Assembly: GCA_016786745.1 (NCBI GenBank)
Contig: JAEUVS010000163.1
Coordinates: forward strand, 1 to 32,045
Source: Chitinophagaceae bacterium
Lineage (GTDB): Bacteria > Bacteroidota > Bacteroidia > Chitinophagales > Chitinophagaceae
Length of the DNA stretch: 32,045 nt
Direction of reading: 5' to 3'
The notes beneath the pieces were generated by a model. That model worked only from the letters and a program-made list of their open reading frames with translations, was not told the origin of the DNA and made no database searches. Within the stretch, counting starts at the first letter, position 1. Each line of letters starts with the position of its first letter. Shown here in pieces: positions 1 through 7,500 of this stretch. Position numbers and translations under genes: made by a program.

Positions 1-69
1 TCTGATAGTTACCATGGAAAATTTCCTTCGGATCATTTTCCTGTACTCGCAGAAATTGAATTGAAGTGA
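1..69 (+). CDS. Endonuclease/exonuclease/phosphatase family protein, C-terminal end (partial)
   Basis: The window opens inside a gene. Frame 1 reads 22 codons to a TGA at 67-69 and contains SDHFPVLAEIEL. The motif S-D-H-F/Y-P-V is the C-terminal signature of the EEP (DNase I-like) phosphatase/nuclease fold, in which the Asp-His pair belongs to the active site. In Bacteroidota such proteins are often exported phosphodiesterases or sphingomyelinase-like enzymes, but with only the tail visible the substrate cannot be named. The gene ends just before the 23-bp repeat array. Confidence 0.7.
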   Translation, partial: SDSYHGKFPSDHFPVLAEIELK

Positions 70-81
70 TTGTTCATCCGC

Positions 82-390
82 AGATCCCTCGCATTCGCTC
101 GGGATGACGTTGTAGAACGGCTGTCATCCCGAAAGTAGAACCGGATGTCATCGCGAAAGTAGAACGGCTGTCATCGCGAAAGTAGAACGGCTGTCATCGC
201 GAAAGTAGAACGGTTGTCATCCCGAAAGTAGAACCGGCTGTCATCCCGAAGTAGAACGGCTGTCATCCCGAAAGTAGAACGGTTGTCATCCCGAAGTAGA
301 ACCGATGTCATCGCGAAAGTAGAACGGTTGTCATCCCGAAGTAGAACCGATGTCATCCCGAACCGAGGCGAAGCCTCGCGTGAGGGATCA
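82..390. repeat. 23-bp tandem repeat array with inverted boundary elements
   Basis: About ten and a half head-to-tail units begin at 121, 145, 168, 191, 214, 238, 260, 283, 305, 328 and 350 (period 22-24 bp). The unit core is TGTCATCCCGAAAGTAGAAC with C/G variation (CCCGA or CGCGA) and one-base length changes. The left boundary (82-107, GATCCCTCGC to CGGGATGAC) is roughly the reverse complement of the right boundary (352-390, GTCATCCCGA to GTGAGGGATC), so the array looks like an expanded loop of an interspersed inverted repeat. The same GTCATCCCGA-type element recurs at 12085-12136, and a diverged form at 10611-10635. Confidence 0.9.
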
Positions 391-403
391 GCCAGGAATG
401 TTC

Positions 404-838
404 TTACGAAATATCCAGCAACTCCACTTCAAAAATCAACGTACTGTTAGGTCCTATTTCGCGGCTCACCTGCCTGTCGCCGTACGCAAGGTGTGGCGGA
501 ATAAAAAACCTCCATTTACTTCCCTGGCTCATCAGTTGCACTCCTTCTGTCCATCCGCTAATCACCATGTTTAACGGAAACGTCGCGGGTTCGCCTCTTC
601 GCACCGAGCTATCGAACACGGTGCCGTCGATCAAAGTGCCGTGATAGTGGCAGGTTACATTATCCTGGGCAGTAGGTTTAGGTCCTGTGCCCTCGGTAAG
701 AATTTCATATTGAAGCCCACTGGCCAGTACCACCACTCCCGGTTTCTTGCCATTTTCTTCCAGGAACTGTTGGCCGGCTTTTAAATTTTGTTCTGATTGC
801 TGGTTCCTCATTTCATGCAATTTGTCGCTGATACCCAT
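404..838 (-). CDS. FKBP-type peptidyl-prolyl cis-trans isomerase
   Basis: 144 residues with no signal peptide, so probably cytoplasmic. It catalyses cis-trans isomerisation of prolyl bonds during protein folding. The FKBP fold occupies about residues 40-144. Family landmarks are visible: HYHGTLIDGTVFDSS (64-78), GWTEGVQLM (95-103) and IPPHLAYG (113-120), which build the hydrophobic ligand pocket. The N-terminal 35 residues are helical and charged, like a shortened version of the dimerisation arm of FkpA/Mip proteins. The start ATG at 838 is the first in frame and leaves about 200 bp to the next minus-strand gene, EcsC. The stop lies 14 bp from the right edge of the repeat array. Confidence 0.93.
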   Translation of the reverse strand: MGISDKLHEMRNQQSEQNLKAGQQFLEENGKKPGVVVLASGLQYEILTEGTGPKPTAQDNVTCHYHGTLIDGTVFDSSVRRGEPATFPLNMVISGWTEGVQLMSQGSKWRFFIPPHLAYGDRQVSREIGPNSTLIFEVELLDIS

Positions 839-895
839 GATTATTTTTTACTGTTATCAAAATAAATTCCAATGGCGCTGTTTCTCTTTCTGTCC

Positions 896-997
896 TTATC
901 CTCCTGATCCTTCCTGCTCCTGTTCGTTGTCGCCGCCAACACCTTCTTCGTCGTCCGAAGATATGGTGGTATCGCCTAATTCTCCTAATGTGGGCAC
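896..997 (-). CDS. Possible 33-residue acidic microprotein
   Basis: In the gap between EcsC and the FKBP gene a short minus-strand frame starts at GTG (995-997) and stops at TAA (896-898). It encodes about 33 residues beginning MPTLGELGDTTISSDDEEG and ending in a Gly/Glu/Gln-rich acidic tail. The frame also reads open upstream of the GTG for about 17 codons, beyond which it meets a stop inside the EcsC terminus. No ATG is present. The strongly acidic composition looks like protein rather than random sequence, but no family is recognised. It could equally be a pseudogene remnant or chance. Confidence 0.3.
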   Translation of the reverse strand: MPTLGELGDTTISSDDEEGVGGDNEQEQEGSGG

Positions 998-1049
998 ATG
1001 AATATGTTCCTGGTTTTTAGAAAAATGGCTAAAATAATTATGCCTCCGG

Positions 1050-1799
1050 CTATTTTTCTAATTCCAAAGGCAGCAGCCTCATCCTGTACGCATTTTTCGC
1101 ATATCTCCCTAACTTCTTAACCAATTGATAATTCGCTACGGCGCCAACAGGTGCCCCGATCACCGGTACGAGCTGCGCCATCTTTGCGAGATCGATATAA
1201 TCGCGGTATTCCTGCTGAAAGCTTCTCCAGTTAAACTGATTGATATCCTCCGGTAACTCAGTAGACTTTTTATCCCAGTCACTCATTTCTAAAAAAACTT
1301 CCTTGCGATGTTTAGCACTGGAAAATGCGAGTTGAAATATATGGAGAATGTAAACGCGCTCCTGGTATTTATCTGTGTTATAACCATATATGGACGCCAA
1401 TTCAAATAATAACTTAAACTTTATTGCAAGAAAAATCGGAAAGTCTGCCAGCCCTAAAAGCAATCCCCCAGCACCCGTAACGGCCCCTTCCGTGGCCGCG
1501 GTGCCCTGGTAGAATTTAATCTTCTCATCGGCGGCAAGATCCTTTGCGAGCAGGTCAACAAAATCGCGGTTTCTTTTCGTGGTCCAGTGCGCGCCAAATA
1601 ACACTCCGCGAATCATTTGTTTGATCGTAACAGTAATTCCCTTATGCACTTTTTCCGGGATGAAGCTGTTGATTTTGTCCTGCACCTTCTTCGACATTTT
1701 GTTTAACACGCCCGGTCGTCGCAGCATCTGGCGTTTCCACGCAATTACCTCAGAAGCGATTTTTTCGTTATAGGTCATCACACTGAATTCTAATCTCAA
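1050..1799 (-). CDS. EcsC family protein
   Basis: 249 residues matching the EcsC family, a group of peripheral or membrane-associated proteins named from Bacillus EcsC, whose biochemical role is unsettled. Visible features are a basic N-terminal third, a Gly/Ala-rich hydrophobic stretch around residues 105-130 (GAGGLLLGLADFP), an aromatic alpha-helical middle and a second hydrophobic segment near residues 210-228 (AQLVPVIGAPVGAVANY), typical of the family. ATG at 1799 is the first start; an internal ATG eight codons later (MTYNEKI) is also possible and would remove a non-conserved extension. The gene is monocistronic or followed only by the possible microprotein. Confidence 0.85.
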   Translation of the reverse strand: MRLEFSVMTYNEKIASEVIAWKRQMLRRPGVLNKMSKKVQDKINSFIPEKVHKGITVTIKQMIRGVLFGAHWTTKRNRDFVDLLAKDLAADEKIKFYQGTAATEGAVTGAGGLLLGLADFPIFLAIKFKLLFELASIYGYNTDKYQERVYILHIFQLAFSSAKHRKEVFLEMSDWDKKSTELPEDINQFNWRSFQQEYRDYIDLAKMAQLVPVIGAPVGAVANYQLVKKLGRYAKNAYRMRLLPLELEK

Positions 1800-1869
1800 A
1801 TTGTATAAATCACTCTTATGAAAAAAGTTTTTCTTTTTTGTTTACCTTTTCACTTTCAAGCCACACAAA

Positions 1870-2895
1870 ATGAACCGAAAAAGTTTTCTCAAAACAGCTA
1901 CGATAGCCACAGGCGGCCTCATCATTACCCGCGATCTTTTTGCCCGCAACAACAACCCGGTATATGGGCATAATGGGCTAACATTTAAAATGGACAATAA
2001 GTGGAGCAAGCTCGATCCGTCGAAATTCCCCGTGAAAGATTGTCATGAAATGGTGCAGGATAGCAAAAAGCGAATCATCCTTCTCACCAACGAAACAAAG
2101 AATAACGTGCTGATTTTTGACAAATCAGGCAAACTGCTCAGTTCGTGGGGGCATGAGTTTCCCGGTGCGCATGGATTGACGTTGCATAAAACCGGGGGAA
2201 AAGAATACCTGTTCATCACCGATAACGACCGGCACGAAGTATACAAAACCACGCTCGATGGTAAGATTCTTCTTACCATACCTTACCCGAAGGAAGTGCC
2301 CGCATATACCAAGCCCGAAGAATTTGTGCCGACAGAAACAACAGTACTCGAGAACGGCGAATTTTATATTGCCGACGGATATGGCCTGCAATATGTAATG
2401 CATTACGACGAGCAGGGAAAGTTATTGGGATATTTTGGAGGAAGAGGTGAAGAACCCAGGAACCTCGACAACGCGCATGGCATTACTATCGACACGCGCA
2501 AAGCTCAACCCGATCTGATTGTTACGGACAGAACAAGAAATTGTTTCAAGAGATTTTCATTCAACGGCGATTATATTGAAACTATCAGCCTTCCCGGCGC
2601 ATGTGTTTGCAGACCCGTTATCAATGGCGATCATCTTTACGCAGCAGTATTACGGTCACCCGACCTCAATGCCGAAAAAACCGGGTTTGTTACCATCCTG
2701 GATAAAAACAATAAAGTGGTTTCAAATATTGGCGGTACCGAGCCCGTGTATGAAAACGGTCAGCTTAAACCAATGGCGCAGGCTGAGAAGATATTCGCAC
2801 ATCCGCACGACGTTTGTGTAGATGACGATGGAAACCTTTATGTGGCGCAATGGGCATCAGATAAAGTTTATCCGTATAAGTTTACGAGGGTGTAG
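1870..2895 (+). CDS. Exported NHL-repeat / 6-bladed beta-propeller protein
   Basis: 341 residues. The N-terminus MNRKSFLKTATIATGG is a Tat-like leader of the Bacteroidota type, with one Arg in place of the twin, followed by a short hydrophobic stretch, so export to the periplasm is likely. The remainder is a chain of propeller blades: repeated G-x-F/Y-x-h-A-D/T-x and HGhThD motifs, for example FPGAHGLTL, LDNAHGITID and AHPHDVCVDDDGNLYVAQW near the end. These resemble NHL repeats of the peptidylglycine-alpha-amidating lyase type. The ligand is unknown. It ends at 2895, directly abutting the stop of the convergent DUF421 gene. Similar propellers often accompany sugar dehydrogenase clusters such as those later in this window. 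Confidence 0.8.
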   Translation: MNRKSFLKTATIATGGLIITRDLFARNNNPVYGHNGLTFKMDNKWSKLDPSKFPVKDCHEMVQDSKKRIILLTNETKNNVLIFDKSGKLLSSWGHEFPGAHGLTLHKTGGKEYLFITDNDRHEVYKTTLDGKILLTIPYPKEVPAYTKPEEFVPTETTVLENGEFYIADGYGLQYVMHYDEQGKLLGYFGGRGEEPRNLDNAHGITIDTRKAQPDLIVTDRTRNCFKRFSFNGDYIETISLPGACVCRPVINGDHLYAAVLRSPDLNAEKTGFVTILDKNNKVVSNIGGTEPVYENGQLKPMAQAEKIFAHPHDVCVDDDGNLYVAQWASDKVYPYKFTRV

Positions 2896-3384
2896 TTATT
2901 CCTTTACAACGCTGATCTGACCGCTTCGTTCCATTCTTATTTCTTTTACTTTTTCCAGCGATGAAACGTTGCCTGCCAGGCGTGTGCCCTCTTCGAGGTC
3001 GCCGTTGGAGATGTCGGCTTTCAGAAGGTTTTTCTTATACACCACACCATCTTTGTACAACAGGCGATCTTTTCCTTTGAGAAGATTAGAGATAGAATGA
3101 AACCGTGCCGACAGCATCGCCAAAATTCTATGTGTCAGGCAAAGGCTGATGCCCGCGACAACAGTCGGCACGAACGCGGAGGCGCCAACTACGGCACGGC
3201 TGAGAATTGCGCCGAGCATAATCACGATAATATTGTCGAACGCGGATTTTGATCCGAACGATCGCATTCCCGAAACGCGTATCAGGATGAGAGCGATGAA
3301 AAACATTACAAAGGCGCGCAACGCCATCTGTACGGATGTAAGATTTTCGCCAACGCCGAAAAATTTATGGATAAGTTCCTCCAT
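2896..3384 (-). CDS. DUF421 (YetF-like) membrane protein
   Basis: 162 residues. Two or three transmembrane helices occupy about residues 20-85 (ALRAFVMFFIALILIRV, then the conserved stretch S-x-F-D-N-I-I-V-I-M-L-G-A-I-L-S-R-A), followed by a soluble C-terminal domain beginning near LLKGKDRLLYKDG with the family pattern KxGxhxxxxLxxxxhs. This is the DUF421/YetF architecture. The protein is shorter than Bacillus YetF-type proteins of about 230 residues, but short forms are common in Bacteroidota. The function is not established. Its stop codon begins at the base following the stop of the convergent propeller gene, leaving no room for a separate terminator. Confidence 0.88.
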   Translation of the reverse strand: MEELIHKFFGVGENLTSVQMALRAFVMFFIALILIRVSGMRSFGSKSAFDNIIVIMLGAILSRAVVGASAFVPTVVAGISLCLTHRILAMLSARFHSISNLLKGKDRLLYKDGVVYKKNLLKADISNGDLEEGTRLAGNVSSLEKVKEIRMERSGQISVVKE

Positions 3385-3423
3385 GAGATAGTCGTTTGAG
3401 GGTTATAGTGCAAAGGCCGAGCC

Positions 3424-4785
3424 CTAAACTTCGGGATGCATCCATGGACTCCTGTACTGCCTCTTCAACAATGCCGTCGCTTCGGGATCGTTTACTACTT
3501 CCATCTTTTGCTGGTCATAAACCATCGGGCGTCCGAGTTTCATGGAAATATTCGCCAGGATGCAACTCGCTGTAGAAATATGGGCATCGGCGATATCCGC
3601 TACAGGCAGCTTGCTGTCATCTATCGCCCTCAAAAAATCGAGCATATGCAGGCGAGTAGCCGGAGCCGCGTTCAATTCAATATCTTTTTCTTTTAAATCT
3701 TCAGGATACTTCTCCTTCTCATACACCACATCTTTGTGAATTTTTTTTCCTTTTTCGTCTACCGGGATAAAGTCCGCCTGCATGGTACTGCCCTTGAGTG
3801 TTCCTTTATCTCCATATAATGTAAACGCCCATGGATATTCCGGATCTGCGGGAGTGCCCCAGCTGCGATGCTCCCATACTACGTTAAGGTCATCAAATTC
3901 GAAGATGGCGGTTTGTGTATCGGCAATGTTGGATTTTCCGTCTTTGTCAACAAAAATGCCACCGCGCGAACTGACCTTTTTCGGCCAGCCAAGTTTCAGC
4001 ATCCACCTGACAGTATCAAGCATGTGAATGCACATATCGCCCATTATACCGTTGCCGTATTCCATAAATGTTCTCCACCAGCGTGTGTGTGGTAGCCCAT
4101 CGTAAGGCCGCAGCGGGGCAGGGCCGGTCCACATTTCATAATCGAAAAAGTCGGGCACCTGTTGTACCGGCGGGTTTCCGTTTGCACGCATGTGGTAGTA
4201 GCAGCATATGTCCACCTGCGACACTTTTCCAAGCATGCCGGTTTCTATGATGTTTTTCTTTACGTCGATCAGGTGAGGGGTACTTTTTCTTTGTGTGCCC
4301 ACCTGCACCACGCGTTTGTATTTTCTTGCGGCGGCTATCATGGCCTCGCCTTCCATCACATCCACGCTGATTGGCTTTTGTACATACACATGCGCGCCGG
4401 CTTTCACGGCATCAATCATCTGAAGGGCGTGCCAGTGGTCGGGTGTGCCAATGAGAATAATGTCGAACTGGTTTTCGGCGAGCATCTTCCGGTAGTCGCC
4501 ATAGCCTTTGGGAGATTTTCCAGACTTACTTCTTTCGCTTACCAGTTTTATGGCGCCATTTAACATGTTTTTATCAACATCGCACAGGGCTACAACGTCA
4601 CATGGTACAACCTGCATTAATCTGAACAGGTCGCTTTTGCCGTACCAGCCTGTTCCGATGAGGCCAACCCGTACAGGCCGGGCCGGGTTAATAATGTCGA
4701 TACCCCGGGCGCCGAGTGTAGAGAATGCGAGCGTGGCAGCGGCGCCTGTCAAAAATTTTCTCCTGTTGATGTTTACGTTATACAT
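3424..4785 (-). CDS. Exported Gfo/Idh/MocA family oxidoreductase
   Basis: 453 residues. The leader NINRRKFLTGAAATLAF carries a twin-arginine motif, predicting Tat export of a folded, cofactor-loaded enzyme. A Rossmann fold follows with VGLIGTGWYG (dinucleotide loop) and ALCDVD. The HVYVQKPIS segment is the family's QKP/EKP motif, whose Lys helps bind nicotinamide and substrate. The C-terminal half is the alpha/beta substrate domain (WWRTFMEYGNGIMGDMCIH), and the protein ends YRSPWMHPEV as in many Bacteroidota relatives. Family members oxidise or reduce sugars or act redox-neutrally as glycosidases with bound NAD. The substrate is not readable. It fits a role in glycoside or keto-sugar metabolism together with the DUF1080 and dehydrogenase genes downstream in the window. 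Confidence 0.9.
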   Translation of the reverse strand: MYNVNINRRKFLTGAAATLAFSTLGARGIDIINPARPVRVGLIGTGWYGKSDLFRLMQVVPCDVVALCDVDKNMLNGAIKLVSERSKSGKSPKGYGDYRKMLAENQFDIILIGTPDHWHALQMIDAVKAGAHVYVQKPISVDVMEGEAMIAAARKYKRVVQVGTQRKSTPHLIDVKKNIIETGMLGKVSQVDICCYYHMRANGNPPVQQVPDFFDYEMWTGPAPLRPYDGLPHTRWWRTFMEYGNGIMGDMCIHMLDTVRWMLKLGWPKKVSSRGGIFVDKDGKSNIADTQTAIFEFDDLNVVWEHRSWGTPADPEYPWAFTLYGDKGTLKGSTMQADFIPVDEKGKKIHKDVVYEKEKYPEDLKEKDIELNAAPATRLHMLDFLRAIDDSKLPVADIADAHISTASCILANISMKLGRPMVYDQQKMEVVNDPEATALLKRQYRSPWMHPEV

Positions 4786-4831
4786 AGCGTTACAAATTAA
4801 ACAAAAATGGAGAAACTCTGCTCGGCAAAGT

Positions 4832-4890
4832 CGTGAGGCGTGAGGCGTGAAGCGATAATTGACGATTCACGATTGACGTTTCACGTTTGC
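4832..4890. repeat. Interspersed GTGAGGCGTGA / TCACGATTGACG repeat
   Basis: A low-complexity stretch in which CGTGAGG and CGTGAAG words are followed by TGACGATTCACGATTGACG and TTTCACG. The two halves are partly inverse complements (CGTGAA against TTCACG), so it can fold. It lies between the oxidoreductase and lipoprotein genes and looks like a copy of a genome-wide intergenic repeat. Confidence 0.6.
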
Positions 4891-4892
4891 CG

Positions 4893-5267
4893 TCATCTCC
4901 CATACGCCGCAAGCTGATCCAACACATAAAATGCATCCGACAGGGATAACCACGACTCTACAATCCTTCCTTTTGTAAAATAGTCGCCTGAACGGTTATA
5001 AATCGTTTGAACACCCCTGCTGTTGAAATAAGCATATTCGCGGTCGTATTCGCGTGGAGTGTAACTGCCCCATGATTCAACGACAGTATAGCCTTCGTAA
5101 GTTTCAATAATATAGTTTCCGGTATAATAATCTACGTATGAAACAATGCCTTCGTCGTGCGTGCGCATCCACTGGTAAGGATCAACTTCTACGGGTACGT
5201 AATCTCTTTTTGTACACGACGTAAAAAGCACAATTATAAGAACGGTAAAAATGTAAATCTTGTTCAT
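4893..5267 (-). CDS. Small tyrosine-rich lipoprotein, unknown function
   Basis: The reading frame is open from 5351, but the ATG at 5265-5267 gives MNKIYIFTVLIIVLFTSC, a clean lipoprotein signal with lipidated Cys18, so this start is preferred. The mature part is about 106 residues, unusually rich in Tyr (DYYTGNYIIETYEGYTVV, REYDREYAYF) and Glu/Asp, with no Trp-rich or enzymatic motif that I recognise. A surface or periplasmic lipoprotein is likely. Alternating hydrophobic/Tyr patterns suggest beta structure. No function is assigned. Confidence 0.75.
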   Translation of the reverse strand: MNKIYIFTVLIIVLFTSCTKRDYVPVEVDPYQWMRTHDEGIVSYVDYYTGNYIIETYEGYTVVESWGSYTPREYDREYAYFNSRGVQTIYNRSGDYFTKGRIVESWLSLSDAFYVLDQLAAYGR

Positions 5268-5494
5268 CCGGTAAAAATGTTTTTTTAATGGTCGGATGTA
5301 ACCTCGCGGTACATCGCTAAGTAAGCTGAATTTGGTTATGCTCGGTTTCATACTGGGTTCGAGTGTTAGTTCAATGTATTTGACGGTTTTGTACCTGGTG
5401 GGTTTGTTAACGGCTAGTTATAATGCGCAAACGTTTGTTCGTTTGTGGCATCAAACCATTTTCTACATTAGGTGTGCACCAAAAACTTGCTCCA

Positions 5495-6571
5495 TTGAAA
5501 CAATTACTGCTTCCCGTTACGCTTTTGTTTAGCCTCGGGGTAACAGCACAGGATGTGAACGATCTTAAGCTGAAAGATTACCGGCCGGTATCTATCTACA
5601 AAACTCCACAGGCGAATATCGCCAAAGCCAAATATCCCGCATACGATATGCACACGCATGACTATGTTGACGACGCCAGGGGGGTAGACGAGTGGGTGAA
5701 AACGATGGATGAAATGAACATCGCCAAATCGATGATCAATACCTATACAACTGGGAAAGAGTTCGATTCTATCGTCGACAAGTATTCGAAGCACAAAGAC
5801 CGCTTTATAATTTTCTGTGGTTTCGATTACACGGGCGCGGATCAGCCTGGTTGGTCGGATAAGGCGATAAAGGAACTGGAAAGATGTGTTAAAGCCGGGG
5901 CGCGTGGAGTAGGAGAGCTGGGAGATAAAGGTTTGGGTGAATTGTACTCGAAGCCTACGCCAGGGCGAGGAATACATATTGACGATCCACGAATGAAACC
6001 GTTAATTAAAAGATGCGGTGAGCTTAAAATTCCGATTAATATTCACGTGTCGGAAGATGAGTGGATGTACCTGCCTGCTGATTCAACAAACGACGGACTT
6101 ATGAATTCGGCGAAGTGGAAAGTGGATATGAGTGTTCCCGGCAAACTCAACCACGATGAGTTAATACAAACACTTGAAAACGCTGTTCGCGAAAATCCGG
6201 GAACAACCTTTATCGCTTCGCATCTCGCGAATACGTGCTCTGATCTCAGCCAGCTTGCAAAACTCTTCGATAAATATCCCAACCTGTATGCTGATGTTTC
6301 AGCGAGATATGGAGAAATAGCGCCGATTCCGAGATATGTTCATGCGTTTATGGAAAAATATGCGGACAGGATTGTGTATGGAACTGATATGTCGCCGCAC
6401 AAACCGATGTACCTGACAACATTCAGAATACTTGAATCGGCCGACGAACATTTTTATGAGCACGACCTGTTTGGTTATCACTGGCCGCTTTACGGACTTC
6501 ATCTTACAGATGCCACGCTTAAGAAGATTTACAACTCGAATGCAGTAAAAATATTGAGTCAGAAGCGGTGA
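5495..6571 (+). CDS. Exported amidohydrolase-family (TIM-barrel metal-dependent) hydrolase
   Basis: The first ATG in frame is at 5423, but it yields a polar 24-residue extension. A TTG at 5495 gives MKQLLLPVTLLFSLGVTAQ, a textbook signal peptide ending at a Gln, so 5495 is chosen (358 residues). The mature protein has YDMHTHDY (His53 and His55 in this numbering), the first metal-binding HxH of amidohydrolases, then an INIHVSEDEW strand whose His is the likely third ligand, ASHLANT as fourth, and IVYGTDMSPHKP with the catalytic Asp. This matches the amidohydrolase_2 group, which includes decarboxylases and lactonases acting on small acids. The substrate is unknown. It is monocistronic and followed by a strong hairpin. 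Confidence 0.85.
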   Translation: MKQLLLPVTLLFSLGVTAQDVNDLKLKDYRPVSIYKTPQANIAKAKYPAYDMHTHDYVDDARGVDEWVKTMDEMNIAKSMINTYTTGKEFDSIVDKYSKHKDRFIIFCGFDYTGADQPGWSDKAIKELERCVKAGARGVGELGDKGLGELYSKPTPGRGIHIDDPRMKPLIKRCGELKIPINIHVSEDEWMYLPADSTNDGLMNSAKWKVDMSVPGKLNHDELIQTLENAVRENPGTTFIASHLANTCSDLSQLAKLFDKYPNLYADVSARYGEIAPIPRYVHAFMEKYADRIVYGTDMSPHKPMYLTTFRILESADEHFYEHDLFGYHWPLYGLHLTDATLKKIYNSNAVKILSQKR

Positions 6572-6618
6572 TTATCCTTTTTCATATGAAAACTCCACTA
6601 ATAAGTGTTATAAAACTG

Positions 6619-6680
6619 AATCCCCGGTAGAAACCGGGGATTGTAAATGAGCTTTGCTCATTAAACCTTATCCTATGAAA
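6619..6680 (+). ncRNA. Structured intergenic element, copy 1: two hairpins then TATCCTATGAAA
   Basis: A perfect 10-bp stem (AATCCCCGGT at 6619-6628, ACCGGGGATT at 6633-6642) closes an AGAA tetraloop. It is followed by a 7-bp stem (AATGAGC 6646-6652, GCTCATT 6656-6662, loop TTT) and then TATCCTATGAAA at 6669-6680. The same order of AGAA-loop GC hairpin plus TATCCTATGAAA occurs at 7571-7621 and 21054-21104. The ATG opens a 16-codon frame here, but the frame differs between copies, so a coding role is doubtful. The first hairpin may also terminate the amidohydrolase transcript, although no U-tract follows. Confidence 0.5.
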
Positions 6681-6724
6681 GCACGAAAGGTAGAAAATAA
6701 TTACACACTACACAAAAAATGAAC

Positions 6725-7249
6725 TCATAAATTCATCGTAAGTTTCGACTTTTCTGATTTTCTTCTTCCGTTTTCTTCCGGTATATTAATTCTGTAGGCT
6801 GTTTCTTTTTTTGCTTCGAACAAAACAAAAAAACTCTGAACCGTTCCCACGTTGGGCAACCTTGCAATTTTGTCGATGATAAATCCATAGTACTCGTCCA
6901 TATCACCCATCGCCACTTTCAGGAGATAGTCGTATTGCCCGGTCATATGATAGCATTCCATCACTTCAGGGATTTTAATTACTTCCTGTTCGAAGGTTTT
7001 CATCATGTGGTCGGCGTGTTCTTTGAGTTGAACGTGCGTGTAAGCAGTGAGCGATTTGCCGATTTTTCTTTTGTCGAGCACGGCAACATACTGTTGAATT
7101 ACGCCGTCGCTCTGTAACCGTCGTATTCGTTCGTAAACGGGGCTGACCGATTTGCCGATTTTATCGGCGATTTCCTTGGTGGTTAAACGGGCGTCGTGTT
7201 GCAATAACTGCAGTATCTGCAGATCATCGCGATCTAAAGAGGTAAGCAT
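6725..7249 (-). CDS. Lrp/AsnC family transcriptional regulator
   Basis: 174 residues. The N-terminal winged helix-turn-helix (about 4-60) shows LDRDDLQILQLLQHDARLT, then the recognition region KSVSPVYERIRRLQSDGVIQQY typical of Lrp/AsnC. The C-terminal RAM effector/oligomerisation domain follows (HVQLKEHADHMMKTFEQEV, then VMECYHMTGQYDYLLKVA with the G-x-x-D ligand-site pattern). The length is slightly above the usual 150-160 because of a basic tail after residue 155. Such proteins form octamers that sense amino acids or related small molecules and often regulate adjacent or distant metabolic genes. It is transcribed alone. No palindromic operator is clear upstream. Confidence 0.93.
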   Translation of the reverse strand: MLTSLDRDDLQILQLLQHDARLTTKEIADKIGKSVSPVYERIRRLQSDGVIQQYVAVLDKRKIGKSLTAYTHVQLKEHADHMMKTFEQEVIKIPEVMECYHMTGQYDYLLKVAMGDMDEYYGFIIDKIARLPNVGTVQSFFVLFEAKKETAYRINIPEENGRRKSEKSKLTMNL

Positions 7250-7359
7250 GAGAGGTAAATTTTTCTAAAAATAAAGGGAATGAAGGAATTAAACAGAAGT
7301 ATTGTTGGAAGAAAAGTGCTGAAACAGGTTTATTTTCTGAAAATTTAAAGTTTGATGTT

Positions 7360-7497
7360 TTGATATGCAGTAGAGGCCATCTTTACATCCAGTGTTCGTT
7401 TTGTTATACGAAAGCTAACTGTTTCTCATGTACAGTGGCTTTTATTCATCAGTATTTCATACCCCGTACGAGGCCTGTTTCTACAGGCCTTTTTTTA
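7360..7497 (+). ncRNA. Candidate small RNA ending at an intrinsic terminator
   Basis: Between the Lrp and nucleotidase genes, both on the minus strand, there is a plus-strand terminator at 7471-7497 with no plus-strand gene to serve. An untranslated transcript through about 7360-7497 would explain it. A GTAGAGGCC stretch near 7370 is partly complementary to the terminator's left arm, which could allow an alternative fold. No Rfam family is recognised and the 5' end is a guess. Confidence 0.3.
7471..7497 (+). terminator. Intrinsic terminator
   Basis: AGGCCTGT (7471-7478), loop TTCT, ACAGGCCT (7483-7490), then a run of T interrupted only at its end. The 8-bp perfect stem plus T-tract is a canonical Rho-independent terminator for plus-strand transcription. 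Confidence 0.85.
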
Positions 7498-7500
7498 TTA

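Noticed and set aside
171..356. Minus-strand 61-residue open frame
   Set aside because: It is a translation of the 23-bp tandem repeat (RDDNRSTF repeated), an artefact of a period with few stops.
82..390. CRISPR array
   Set aside because: The units are contiguous with no unique spacers and a 22-24 bp period; there are no cas genes. It is a simple tandem repeat.
1818..1980. Short plus-strand frame starting MKKVFLFCLPFHFQA before the propeller gene
   Set aside because: It looks like a signal peptide but runs out of frame into the propeller gene and becomes Pro/Gln/His-rich nonsense before stopping; chance hydrophobic start in T-rich DNA.
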